Of a DNA stretch of 64,000 nt, positions 45,910 through 53,739 are shown piece after piece. Both the position numbers and the translations under genes were made by a program. The notes below the pieces were generated by a model. It was given only the letters and a program-made list of their open reading frames with translations. It made no database searches and was not told the DNA's origin. The stretch is from Sediminicola sp037203765 (GTDB taxonomy: Bacteria; Bacteroidota; Bacteroidia; Flavobacteriales; Flavobacteriaceae), in contig NZ_JBBCAS010000002.1 in the NCBI RefSeq assembly GCF_037203765.1, positions 372,001-436,000 of the forward strand, given 5' to 3'. How positions within the stretch are numbered: the first letter of the stretch is position 1; every line of letters starts with the position of its first letter.

Positions 45910-46704
45910 ATGAAAAGGATTGGGGATAAAACAATTTGGATTACCGGAGCGTCTTCGGGAATTGGGGAAGCACTTACTTACGAACTATCCAAATTGGGCT
46001 GTTCGCTGGTGATATCTTCTAGGAATGAAGCACAACTAAGGACCATTAAAAATAAATGCACCTATCCGGAGCAAGTCCATATGCTGTGCTTGGAACTGGA
46101 TGATTACCAAGGAATGGATGATGTAGTTCTAAAAGCTATTTCCTTTTACGGTCAAATAGACATCCTGATCAACAATGCCGGAATCAGCCAACGTTCCTTG
46201 ATCGCCAATACCGATATAGAAGTTTATAAAAAACTTATGGATACCAATTATCTGGGTACCGTAGCTTTGACAAAGGCCATTCTGCCCCACTTCATAAAAC
46301 AAGGGAAGGGGCAATTTGTCACCGTGACCAGTGTAATGGGAAAGTTTGGATCTCCATACCGTTCTGGTTATTGTGCGGCCAAACATGCCCTTCACGGCTT
46401 TTTTGATGTCCTGCGCATGGAACACGAAAAAGACGGTATTTTGGTTACCCTTATATGCCCTGGTTTTGTAAATACCAATATTGCCAAAAATGCCCTGACC
46501 GGAAGTGGTCTAAAGCAATTGAGTAATGATCATGCCACTGTAAATGGATTGGACCCTACTGTTTTTGCCATCAAGATGATCCAAGCTATAAGGGAACAAA
46601 AATTTGAGGCCTATATTGGGAAAAAGGAAATCTTAGGCGTATACCTTAAACGATTCCTCCCTAAGTTGCTCCACAGGGTGGTTTTAAAAAGCGAGGTCAG
46701 GTAA
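45910..46704 (+). CDS. Short-chain dehydrogenase/reductase
   Basis: The 264-residue protein is a classical SDR with the cofactor motif TGASSGIGEA, the NNAG motif, S in TSVMGKFG and the catalytic Y-x-x-x-K in YCAAKHAL. The C-terminal LKRFLPKLLHRVVLK segment is basic and amphipathic, as in membrane-associated SDRs of the DHRS7B kind. Substrate unknown; lipid keto-reduction is plausible but not shown. Its stop codon abuts the stop of the convergent UPF0173 gene with no gap. ATG at 45910. Confidence 0.85.
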   Translation: MKRIGDKTIWITGASSGIGEALTYELSKLGCSLVISSRNEAQLRTIKNKCTYPEQVHMLCLELDDYQGMDDVVLKAISFYGQIDILINNAGISQRSLIANTDIEVYKKLMDTNYLGTVALTKAILPHFIKQGKGQFVTVTSVMGKFGSPYRSGYCAAKHALHGFFDVLRMEHEKDGILVTLICPGFVNTNIAKNALTGSGLKQLSNDHATVNGLDPTVFAIKMIQAIREQKFEAYIGKKEILGVYLKRFLPKLLHRVVLKSEVR

Positions 46705-47385
46705 TTAAATGTTGATATAATCCCCAATTTCCAGCAGGTGTAATTTTTTACCTGAGTCACCAAACTTTTTCAGTGCCAATTCGTGGTCTATCTCAATATA
46801 TCCAAAAGTATCAAAGTGATAGCCCAAGATAGTATCACAGGCTACAAAGTCAGACGCCAAAACGGCATCATCCACGCCCATGGTAAAGTTGTCCCCTATG
46901 GGCAATACGGCCAAATCCAGTTTAGTGGTAAGCGGAATCAATTTCATATCCATGGTCAGGGCCGTGTCCCCAGCGATGTAAATATTTTTTTCATGGTCAG
47001 AAAGAACAAATCCCCCAGGTTGTCCACCATAAGATCCGTCTGGAAAAGAAGAGGTATGGATGGCATTGACATACTTAAGTATCCCAAAATCAAAATTCCA
47101 TTGTCCTCCATGATTCATGGGATGTGCTTTAAATCCTTTCTCCTGATAGTGAACGGCAATTTCATAGTTGCTGACAATGGTGGCTCCAGAAGTCTTTGCA
47201 ATGGCCTCCACATCCAATATATGGTCTTGATGCGCATGGGTAACCAAGATATAATCCGGATTTAAGTCCTTGACCTTAATCTTTTCTTTCGCTTTTTCAT
47301 TGCCCGAAATAAATGGGTCTACCAATAAGGTTTTACCACCTGTCTCTATGAGTAACGTTGCATGCCCTAAAAAAGTAATTTTCAT
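46705..47385 (-). CDS. UPF0173 metal-dependent hydrolase
   Basis: The 226-residue MBL-fold protein starts MKITFLGHATLLIETGGKTL and has the metal motif THAHQDH plus AGDTAL and DILGYHFDTF-like ligands near the end. This is the UPF0173 (YtkL) family of unknown substrate. A TTG 21 bp upstream gives a longer frame but the ATG at 47385 fits the family. It lies 23 bp after the histidine kinase gene on the same strand. Confidence 0.87.
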   Translation of the reverse strand: MKITFLGHATLLIETGGKTLLVDPFISGNEKAKEKIKVKDLNPDYILVTHAHQDHILDVEAIAKTSGATIVSNYEIAVHYQEKGFKAHPMNHGGQWNFDFGILKYVNAIHTSSFPDGSYGGQPGGFVLSDHEKNIYIAGDTALTMDMKLIPLTTKLDLAVLPIGDNFTMGVDDAVLASDFVACDTILGYHFDTFGYIEIDHELALKKFGDSGKKLHLLEIGDYINI

Positions 47386-47408
47386 GATTCTGGATTTTTG
47401 ATTCAAAT

Positions 47409-49415
47409 TTATTTAAAATTGAACCAAAAACGGACTCCATCGGCAGTTTTGTCGATATTCAAGGTAGATTGAAGCTGATTCACCAAACGGTTCATCAAAC
47501 GAATACCCATTGAGGCGCTGGTACGCTCGTCCGTATCTTCTGGTAAGCCAATACCATTATCGGTATATTCAAAATATCCCTGTTCCCCATTTTTACGAAG
47601 ATGTATATAGATTTTTCCATTTTCATCATCCGTAGGGAATGCATATTTAAAGGAATTGGAGACAAGTTCATTGAGTATCAATCCAAATGGAATGGCCCTA
47701 TCTATATCCAGTTCTGTACCTTCAGCATCAATGGTAATGTTAATATTATGTCCTCCTTTTTTATAGACCGATTGGATACTATTGATCAAACTTTCAATAT
47801 AGCCCTGCATTTCAATAACCGAAAGGTCATCGTTCTGATACAATTTTTGATGGATCAGGGCCATGGCCTTAACCCTGCTCTTGCCTTCTTCCAGTGCTTC
47901 TATAGCAGCCTTGCTCCTGGTATTTTTGGTCTGGAGGCTCAATAGACTGGATACCATTTGAAGATTGTTCTTCACCCTATGGTGAATTTCTTTAAGGAGT
48001 GAATCTTTTTCCACCAAAGAGGCCTCAATGATATACTTCTGTTCGGCAATCAAACGCTGGGTCTTTATACTCTTCAAATAAGCATAAACCAATCCGGCAA
48101 AACCCAATAGGGTAAATATTAAAGAGATAAAAACTAGACTGATACGTTCGTCTTTGGCTTGTAGATCTAGACGGGATTTTTCCAACGCCAATTTCTGTTC
48201 CTGCATTTGGTTCCTGCTGTTCTCCAAATCCTGGCTGGTCAATGCGGCCAATTGCTGGGTGCGCAATGCAGATTCATAAACATTTATTGAATCCCTGATT
48301 CGAACATTTTTCTTTAGATAGAAAGCGGCATTTCTATAATCCTGAATTTTATCGTAATAGGTAGCCAAGGCCCTATTCTTTTTCAAGATATTGTCAATTT
48401 TTCTTGGCTGGAGATCTGCTTTAAGATACTGTCTGGCCTTTTCGTAATTACCCAACTGAAGGTGGCATTCTGCCAGTTCCAGCGTGTTCTCCACTACATC
48501 GGAAGAGAATTTTCCTTTATTGAATTCTTTTATGGTAATAATACTGCCCTCAAGCCATGGAATCGCTTCCTTATATTGTCTTAATTGTGCATAGCACCTA
48601 CCAATATTTCCCTCAATGATACCTTTCAAATAATTGGCCTCAATAATTTCCCTTTCCGTTCTAATATTGGTAATGTCATTCAAGAAAATATCTATGTGTC
48701 CTTTGGCCTCCTTGAATTTTGATAGTGCTACGGAAGAGGAGTTATCCAAGCGCAGATAATTCCCAATGTTATTGTGGTATTTTGCCAAGGAATAGTGGTC
48801 ATCCTCACTAATGGTCTTCATGACTTCCATGATATAGTCCTGCATGGCCTTTCTTGGAAGGCCCAGATTGGCATAAATATCATAGGTGGCAACATTTTTA
48901 CTCAAGCCTATCGCCTTCTTCTCCTTACGGATTTCCAATTGTTTGTCATACATCTGAAGGCGGGCATAATTGTAATCCATCAGATCTAACAGGATCTTTT
49001 TCGTATTGAGATCCAAACTACTTTTATTCTTATAAAGCTCATTGGCAATAGCCACACTTTTATCATAATCACCTAGATCGTGATAGATTTGGGACTGCAT
49101 TATTTTGAACTTCCTGATACTGATGGAATCCTTGTCCTTTTCAGCCTTTACCAAATCCACTTGAACGGCATCCAACCAATCATAAGCAGAATTTTCATTG
49201 TACCTGTTGGGAGAATCAAAGAAGTAGTTGAACTTATCAGTAGCACCTTCCTTGATCTTGAACTTTCTTAAGGTGCTGTCCTCCTTCGAAACGGATTGTG
49301 CATGTAAAACACCCGTAGCCAAGTGAAACGCAATTAAAAATCCAAATATGTTGATAAGCAACCTAACCATAATTTGCCAAGGAATAAAATTCATTAAATT
49401 TTTCAAAGGTACCAT
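47409..49415 (-). CDS. TPR sensor histidine kinase (HisKA_2)
   Basis: The 668-residue kinase has an N-terminal membrane/signal segment, TPR-like repeats of about residues 50-390, and a transmembrane helix (VFISLIFTLLGFAGLVYAYL). The kinase domain follows. The phospho-accepting His lies in EIHHRVKNNLQ (478/479), the HisKA_2 type. The N box ILNELVSNSFKYAF and G box DNGIGLP complete the ATPase. No receiver domain is fused. The LytTR regulator gene 542 bp upstream on the same strand is the likely partner. Signals sensed by the TPR part are unknown. Confidence 0.87.
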   Translation of the reverse strand: MVPLKNLMNFIPWQIMVRLLINIFGFLIAFHLATGVLHAQSVSKEDSTLRKFKIKEGATDKFNYFFDSPNRYNENSAYDWLDAVQVDLVKAEKDKDSISIRKFKIMQSQIYHDLGDYDKSVAIANELYKNKSSLDLNTKKILLDLMDYNYARLQMYDKQLEIRKEKKAIGLSKNVATYDIYANLGLPRKAMQDYIMEVMKTISEDDHYSLAKYHNNIGNYLRLDNSSSVALSKFKEAKGHIDIFLNDITNIRTEREIIEANYLKGIIEGNIGRCYAQLRQYKEAIPWLEGSIITIKEFNKGKFSSDVVENTLELAECHLQLGNYEKARQYLKADLQPRKIDNILKKNRALATYYDKIQDYRNAAFYLKKNVRIRDSINVYESALRTQQLAALTSQDLENSRNQMQEQKLALEKSRLDLQAKDERISLVFISLIFTLLGFAGLVYAYLKSIKTQRLIAEQKYIIEASLVEKDSLLKEIHHRVKNNLQMVSSLLSLQTKNTRSKAAIEALEEGKSRVKAMALIHQKLYQNDDLSVIEMQGYIESLINSIQSVYKKGGHNINITIDAEGTELDIDRAIPFGLILNELVSNSFKYAFPTDDENGKIYIHLRKNGEQGYFEYTDNGIGLPEDTDERTSASMGIRLMNRLVNQLQSTLNIDKTADGVRFWFNFK

Positions 49416-49468
49416 CCCTTTGATACTTGTAAAATAAGTCGTTTGAAACGGACAGACGATTCATATTT

Positions 49469-49476
49469 CAAAAATA
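49469..49476 (-). promoter_or_regulatory. -7 promoter element of the histidine kinase gene
   Basis: The minus strand reads TATTTTTG, an exact TAnnTTTG match about 53 bp before the ATG at 49415. A TTG lies only 14 bp upstream. Confidence 0.4.
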
Positions 49477-49656
49477 ACATTATAAAATGTCAACGATGAA
49501 ATTTTGTTGTCAATAGATTTGATAATGTGGCCAGTTTTTGTCCTCCACAATGCAACAAACGTCACCTTTTCATTTGCCAAAAAGCAGCAGTAAAATTAAG
49601 TTCAAGAATAAACCTGTCTCTTATGGCAGCCTTATTTTTTAAGGCAACCATAATAA

Positions 49657-49750
49657 CTAAAAAGGCCGTACATCAGATGCACAGCCTTTTAGGAACACTA
49701 TATATGAAAATGATAAGATTTGGGTCTCTTTCAATTACACTTCAAAGATA
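49657..49750 (-). ncRNA. Candidate small RNA
   Basis: On the minus strand TATCTTTG (49743-49750) is an exact -7 match. About 50-85 bp downstream the hairpin CTAAAAGGC...GCCTTTTTAG ends in a T-rich run (to 49657). A transcript of about 80 nt would have no protein-coding content. It may be a small RNA or the remnant of a lost gene. No homology to a known RNA family is claimed. Confidence 0.3.
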
Positions 49751-49901
49751 TGTGCATCTTAGGTATTTGCCATACTATTGTTGTATAACCGCCCAGAAAT
49801 GTTGTGAAATGCAACATTTAATTTTAAGGGTGTATTTCATCGATAAAATAAACCCTTTTTGTAGAAAAATATAGCTTGGATTTCACAAAGTGATCAAAAT
49901 C

Positions 49902-49937
49902 AAAAAACCATTCCCAGCAGATACTGAGAATGGTTTT
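49902..49937 (-). terminator. Terminator of the LytTR regulator gene
   Basis: On the minus strand AAAACCATTC pairs with GAATGGTTTT around a 14-nt loop and a T-run follows. It begins 20 bp after the stop at 49958. Confidence 0.75.
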
Positions 49938-49957
49938 ATGACTTACTGGAATAAAAT

Positions 49958-50710
49958 TTACGAGTTCATCGCCGAAATAATGAACTCCTTGAATTCTTTG
50001 GATATAGGTATTAATGTATTATTGATCATGATATCCTTTGAATTGATGGCATCAATATGATCCACATTGACGATATATGATTTATGGGCCCTATAAAATT
50101 TATTCTGGGGCAATTTCTCCAGGTAATCCTTTAATGGTGATCTGACCAAAAATTTCTTATCCGCTGTGTTCACTTCCAAGTAAACGTTATCCGCTTTAAT
50201 GAATTGGATGTCGCCAAATTGTATCCTGTAATACAAATGTTGTTTTTTAACGAAGATAGAATCTTTCAGTACTGAATTGGACATGAGCTTCTCATCCTCA
50301 TCATTGGAGTTATCACTATCTCCTTTTTCAGAATAATTGAAACTGGAAAGTGCTATTTCGATGGAAGTGTAAAGATCCTGCTGTTCAAATGGCTTCACCA
50401 AATACCCGTTGGGCTTCACCGTCTTGGCATTTTCTACCGTGGCCCTATCCGAGTTGGAAGTCACAAAAATGAAGGGAATATTATAGTTGTCCCTGATGTG
50501 TTTTCCAAGATCTATTCCCGTCTTGTCCGAAGCTAGAATGATATCAATTAGGACCAGGTCTACCTGATTGTTTTTAAGTACTTCCACTGCCTGTTCATAG
50601 ACAATCACATTGTCTACTATCTCATAGCCAATCTCCTCTAACATCGATTGCATATCATCAGCGATGATGACGTTATCCTCTACTATAAGAATCTTAATTG
50701 GTTGTTCCAA
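49958..50710 (-). CDS. LytTR family response regulator
   Basis: The 250-residue protein has a receiver domain of residues 1-130 with acidic pocket E11-D12, phospho-Asp D56 in LVLIDIILA and Lys in LVKPFEQQDL. A LytTR DNA-binding domain of about 150-250 (IQFIKADNVYLEVNTADKKF, RAHKSYIVNVDHIDAINS) follows. It binds short direct repeats to activate genes. There is no ATG before residue 20 of the receiver, and an in-frame TAA lies 11 codons upstream, so the start is TTG at 50710. A -7 element overlaps the end of menA. Confidence 0.88.
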   Translation of the reverse strand: MEQPIKILIVEDNVIIADDMQSMLEEIGYEIVDNVIVYEQAVEVLKNNQVDLVLIDIILASDKTGIDLGKHIRDNYNIPFIFVTSNSDRATVENAKTVKPNGYLVKPFEQQDLYTSIEIALSSFNYSEKGDSDNSNDEDEKLMSNSVLKDSIFVKKQHLYYRIQFGDIQFIKADNVYLEVNTADKKFLVRSPLKDYLEKLPQNKFYRAHKSYIVNVDHIDAINSKDIMINNTLIPISKEFKEFIISAMNS

Positions 50711-50739
50711 ATTGAGTGTGGTTTGATTGTTAACTGACC

Positions 50740-50747
50740 AAATTTAC
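50740..50747 (-). promoter_or_regulatory. -7 promoter element of the LytTR regulator gene
   Basis: On the minus strand TAAATTTG is an exact TAnnTTTG match, 29 bp before the TTG start and overlapping the menA stop. No clear -33 element. Confidence 0.45.
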
Positions 50748-51652
50748 GAAAAAATATTAAAAGAAAAGTAAAACAATATTGCCAATAAAAATGTACTTAG
50801 CGCCAATTTTTTCAGTTCTGGATCCAATAAAACCTGATCCTTGGTTTCATATACTTTTTTCACGTGAGCCCCTATGGGCACAAAGCCCAAAAGTGGAATA
50901 ACACTGATCCAATCCATGAAGTTAAGACCTATGAACACGAGCATTGCCAGAAAGGCCGTGAGCAATAAAAAGTAGTGGTATCGCTTCCCATTTTGATACC
51001 CCATTTTAACCACCAAAGTATTTTTGCCAGCCTTTTTATCGGACTGTGAATCTCTTAAATTATTTAAGTTGAGAACGCCTACGCTCAACAACCCAATGGT
51101 GATGGCAGGCAAAAAAGCGTCCATATTAATGAACTTTGTATATAGGAACATACACCCAAGGACCCCTAACAGTCCAAAAAAGAGAAAAACAAATAGATCC
51201 CCCAGACCTTTATAACCATAGGCAGAAGTTCCCACAGTATATTTGATGGCCGCCCAGATACTGGCTGCACCTAACACTAAAAACAAAAGAATGTAGCCGT
51301 AATATTCAATTCCAAATGCCATGTACACCAATAGGAGTACCAAAAGAATATTTATGACAATACTCAGTACAATCCCCAATTTGAGTTCTTCCTTGGATAA
51401 AATACCGCTCTGAAGTGCCCTTTTGGGACCAATTCTATCCTCATTGTCCGTTCCCTTTACCCCGTCGCCATAATCATTGGCAAAATTGGAAGTTACTTGG
51501 AACCCGATAGTGGTCAGTAATGCCAGAAAAAAAATAATAGGGTCAGTATAACCATAAAACCCGGCTAATCCGGTACCTACAATTATACCTGAAATGGATA
51601 GTGGGAGTGTTCGTAATCTCGCGGCATTGAGCCACGCCTTGGTTTTGGACAA
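50744..51652 (-). CDS. menA: 1,4-dihydroxy-2-naphthoate polyprenyltransferase
   Basis: MenA attaches the polyprenyl chain to DHNA in the membrane. The 302-residue UbiA-family protein has eight or nine membrane helices and the prenyl-diphosphate motifs NFANDYGDGVKGTD and NNLRDSQSD. It starts SKTKAWLNAARLRTLPLS, the typical MenA opening, and no ATG precedes it. Translation begins at TTG (51652-51650), two bases after the stop of the upstream SPOR-like gene. It is in a transcript with that gene and possibly with the response regulator. Confidence 0.92.
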   Translation of the reverse strand: MSKTKAWLNAARLRTLPLSISGIIVGTGLAGFYGYTDPIIFFLALLTTIGFQVTSNFANDYGDGVKGTDNEDRIGPKRALQSGILSKEELKLGIVLSIVINILLVLLLVYMAFGIEYYGYILLFLVLGAASIWAAIKYTVGTSAYGYKGLGDLFVFLFFGLLGVLGCMFLYTKFINMDAFLPAITIGLLSVGVLNLNNLRDSQSDKKAGKNTLVVKMGYQNGKRYHYFLLLTAFLAMLVFIGLNFMDWISVIPLLGFVPIGAHVKKVYETKDQVLLDPELKKLALSTFLLAILFYFSFNIFS

Positions 51653-51654
51653 AA

Positions 51655-52254
51655 TTAATAAGGTTCTTCTATTTTAATCCTTTTTCCATCCTGATAGGAA
51701 GCAACAAAAGCATCTGCAAAGCCCATTTTGACCAATTGATATCTAAAAGATCTGGCTTCCGCCAAGGATTCAAAATTGCCCAGTGAATAGGAATAAAATG
51801 GATGGGTCTTCACCAACATGGTATTGGACAACGCCTCAGAGGTAAGTGTTAGATTATTATCGACAAATGATTTGATCTGTACGGAGTAGATTGTTTCCTT
51901 TTCCAAGAAACTCTTGGCCAAATAAAATTCTTTGACTTGACTGAGTTCTTCATTTTTCCTTTTCAGGTTGTCCATTCTATATTTTATTGCTTCCAGACTA
52001 TCAATGGAAACCAAAAGGTTGTTCCTGTTTTCGTATGAAGCTGAACTGCTGACACCTGCCGAAAAAGAAGTAACGGCCAGGGCTCCTATAAGAAAGAGTC
52101 CTGTTATACCCGCCAGTACATTGCGCTGTATCTTGTTCCTTTTAATTTCTTTGTTCTTGAATTTTATCTGATCTAGAAGACGCTCATTGATAATCTGAGC
52201 CTTATCAATATCCTTGTGCAATTCCAACAAATCGCTTTCCTCAATGAATGGCAT
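51655..52254 (-). CDS. SPOR-like single-pass membrane protein
   Basis: The 199-residue protein has a coiled-coil N-terminus, a membrane helix (VLAGITGLFLIGALAVTSFS), a second coiled coil and a C-terminal domain (about 120-195). That domain carries ETIYSVQIKSF and SYSLGNFESLAEARSFRYQL, the pattern of SPOR domains that bind septal peptidoglycan. The match is not strong but the spacing fits. It is immediately upstream of menA (2-bp gap). Cell-division or envelope role inferred. ATG at 52254. Confidence 0.7.
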   Translation of the reverse strand: MPFIEESDLLELHKDIDKAQIINERLLDQIKFKNKEIKRNKIQRNVLAGITGLFLIGALAVTSFSAGVSSSASYENRNNLLVSIDSLEAIKYRMDNLKRKNEELSQVKEFYLAKSFLEKETIYSVQIKSFVDNNLTLTSEALSNTMLVKTHPFYSYSLGNFESLAEARSFRYQLVKMGFADAFVASYQDGKRIKIEEPY

Positions 52255-52425
52255 ATATTATTTCTGTTTTCAGGGGTCAGTATGATTAAAATTAAGCAAA
52301 TTCAGCCTATAAATTTACCTAACAACACAAAAATAGAAGTTTTTGATCAAATTAAAAATTTAAAGCTTTTAATATTAGGATATTGACAACTTATTTTAAA
52401 GTAAAGATTGAAAAAAGAAGGATCC

Positions 52426-53256
52426 CTAAACCAAATAAATCCCATCCTCCTTAATGTCAATTTTACGTTCCCTATATAACGTACCGATACCTTTTTTGAA
52501 ATTCTTTTTGCTCAGCTCAAAGGCATATTTAATGTCCTCCGGGTCAGATTTATCATGGAAAGGCAAGAACCCGCCAGCCTTGGTCAGGTGCTCGTAGATA
52601 AGATTGGCCGCTGGCTCCACACTTTTATACCCAATGGGCTCCAGGGAAACATCAATCTTGTTGTCTTCTCTGATGCCTTTTATATAGCCTTTCATCTTAT
52701 CTCCCACCGATAATTTTTTGAAGATTTCATTGAGATAGACCAGCCCTTTATGTTTATTGTTGATGATAACCTCCCAACCCAGATCTGTCAATCTGGTCAC
52801 GATTATATCCACCTCTTCCCAGTTACTAACGGTGAGCACCTCATTATCGATAAATTTATCGAGCTTATTGCTTGCGACCAACCGTTGGGTTTTGTCATCC
52901 AAATAACAATATACCACATACGATTGTCCTGTTTGCATTTTGGTTCGTTGTTCGCTAAAAGGTACCAAAAGATGCTTTTCCAGACCCCAATCCATAAAGG
53001 CGCCAATATTATTGACCTCAACAACTCTAAGTAGGTTGAAGGTATTTCTAACAATATAGGGCTTAATGTTTGTAGTCACGGGCCGTTCTTCGTGGTCCAA
53101 ATAGCAGAATACGGTAATCTCATCCCCTATTTCATAAATTTCAGGTACATACTTATTGGGCAGTAGCACCTCCGTACCTTCTCCGTCTCCTAAAAAAAGC
53201 CCAACACTGGTGTCCCTTAAAATTTCCAAAGTGTTGTAATTGCCTAACTCTATCAT
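52426..53256 (-). CDS. cvfB: CvfB/YitL family S1-like RNA-binding protein
   Basis: The 276-residue protein starts MIELGNYNTLEILRDTSVGL and consists of S1-like OB-fold domains (residues of about 1-65, 70-130, 145-215). A C-terminal winged-helix-like domain with FELSKKNFKKGIGTLY follows. This is the YitL/CvfB family, which binds RNA and affects virulence-factor expression in Firmicutes. In flavobacteria it commonly sits near menaquinone genes, and its role there is unknown. ATG at 53256. Confidence 0.88.
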   Translation of the reverse strand: MIELGNYNTLEILRDTSVGLFLGDGEGTEVLLPNKYVPEIYEIGDEITVFCYLDHEERPVTTNIKPYIVRNTFNLLRVVEVNNIGAFMDWGLEKHLLVPFSEQRTKMQTGQSYVVYCYLDDKTQRLVASNKLDKFIDNEVLTVSNWEEVDIIVTRLTDLGWEVIINNKHKGLVYLNEIFKKLSVGDKMKGYIKGIREDNKIDVSLEPIGYKSVEPAANLIYEHLTKAGGFLPFHDKSDPEDIKYAFELSKKNFKKGIGTLYRERKIDIKEDGIYLV

Positions 53257-53310
53257 AAAATATTATATACTTGATGCCAAAAATACGTTTAAAAAATCTG
53301 CCGTAAAAAA

Positions 53311-53336
53311 AAGCCGCTCTTTTTAAGGAACGGCTT
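53311..53336 (-). terminator. Terminator of the DUF2853 gene
   Basis: On the minus strand AAGCCGTTCC...GAGCGGCTT forms a 6-bp core stem with a longer imperfect extension and is followed by a run of eight Ts. It lies 25 bp after the stop at 53361. Confidence 0.75.
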
Positions 53337-53360
53337 ATAGCTTTTTTTTGCATTTAGGGT

Positions 53361-53702
53361 CTATTTATAAACTGATTCTTTCTTGAAATGCTTGGCCAAT
53401 AGATAATAGACTACTGCCCTGTACTTATTCCTTTCGGAAGAACCATATTGTTCCATGACACTTTTGATACCTTCCATCAGTTTTGGACTGTCGCTCATCC
53501 CCAACTTTTTTATCAAGAAGTTATTTTTTACGGTTTCCAATTCTTTTTCGTCAGAACCAGAAACGGTGGATGCATCTCTATTATAAATTGATGGACCGCA
53601 ACCAATGGTCACTTTGGTCAAAAAATCCATATCCGGGGTTACCCCAATTTTGGTTTTTAAATCAGAAGCATACTTTTCTATCAGCTCATCTCTTTTACTC
53701 AT
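53361..53702 (-). CDS. DUF2853 family protein
   Basis: The 113-residue cytoplasmic protein begins MSKRDELIEKYASDLKTKIG and has TIGCGPSIYNRDASTVSGSD in its middle, the pattern of DUF2853. The function is unknown despite broad conservation in Bacteroidota and other groups. It follows menD by 37 bp and precedes its own terminator, so it is probably co-transcribed with menD. ATG at 53702. Confidence 0.87.
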   Translation of the reverse strand: MSKRDELIEKYASDLKTKIGVTPDMDFLTKVTIGCGPSIYNRDASTVSGSDEKELETVKNNFLIKKLGMSDSPKLMEGIKSVMEQYGSSERNKYRAVVYYLLAKHFKKESVYK

Positions 53703-53739
53703 AATGGTCGGTGTTGGTTTAGTTAATTATTATTCCTTC

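Larger units (their letters stand above)
49416..49957. other. 542-bp intergenic region between kinase and response regulator genes
   Basis: No convincing protein gene was seen. The region holds, from right to left on the minus strand, the terminator of the response regulator gene (49902-49937), a -7 element (49743-49750), a hairpin with a T-rich end (49657-49692) that could end a short RNA, and a second -7 element (49469-49476) before the kinase gene. Confidence 0.6.

Noticed and set aside
45910..46704. SDR gene as a 3-ketocapnine reductase for the sulfonolipid pathway
   Set aside because: It is 31 kb from the pair and shows only general SDR motifs, so no link can be claimed.
49527..49874. 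A 115-codon plus-strand reading frame between the kinase and the regulator
   Set aside because: Its composition is Cys/His-rich with no signal, domain or ribosome site, and it runs over the terminator-like hairpin. It looks random.
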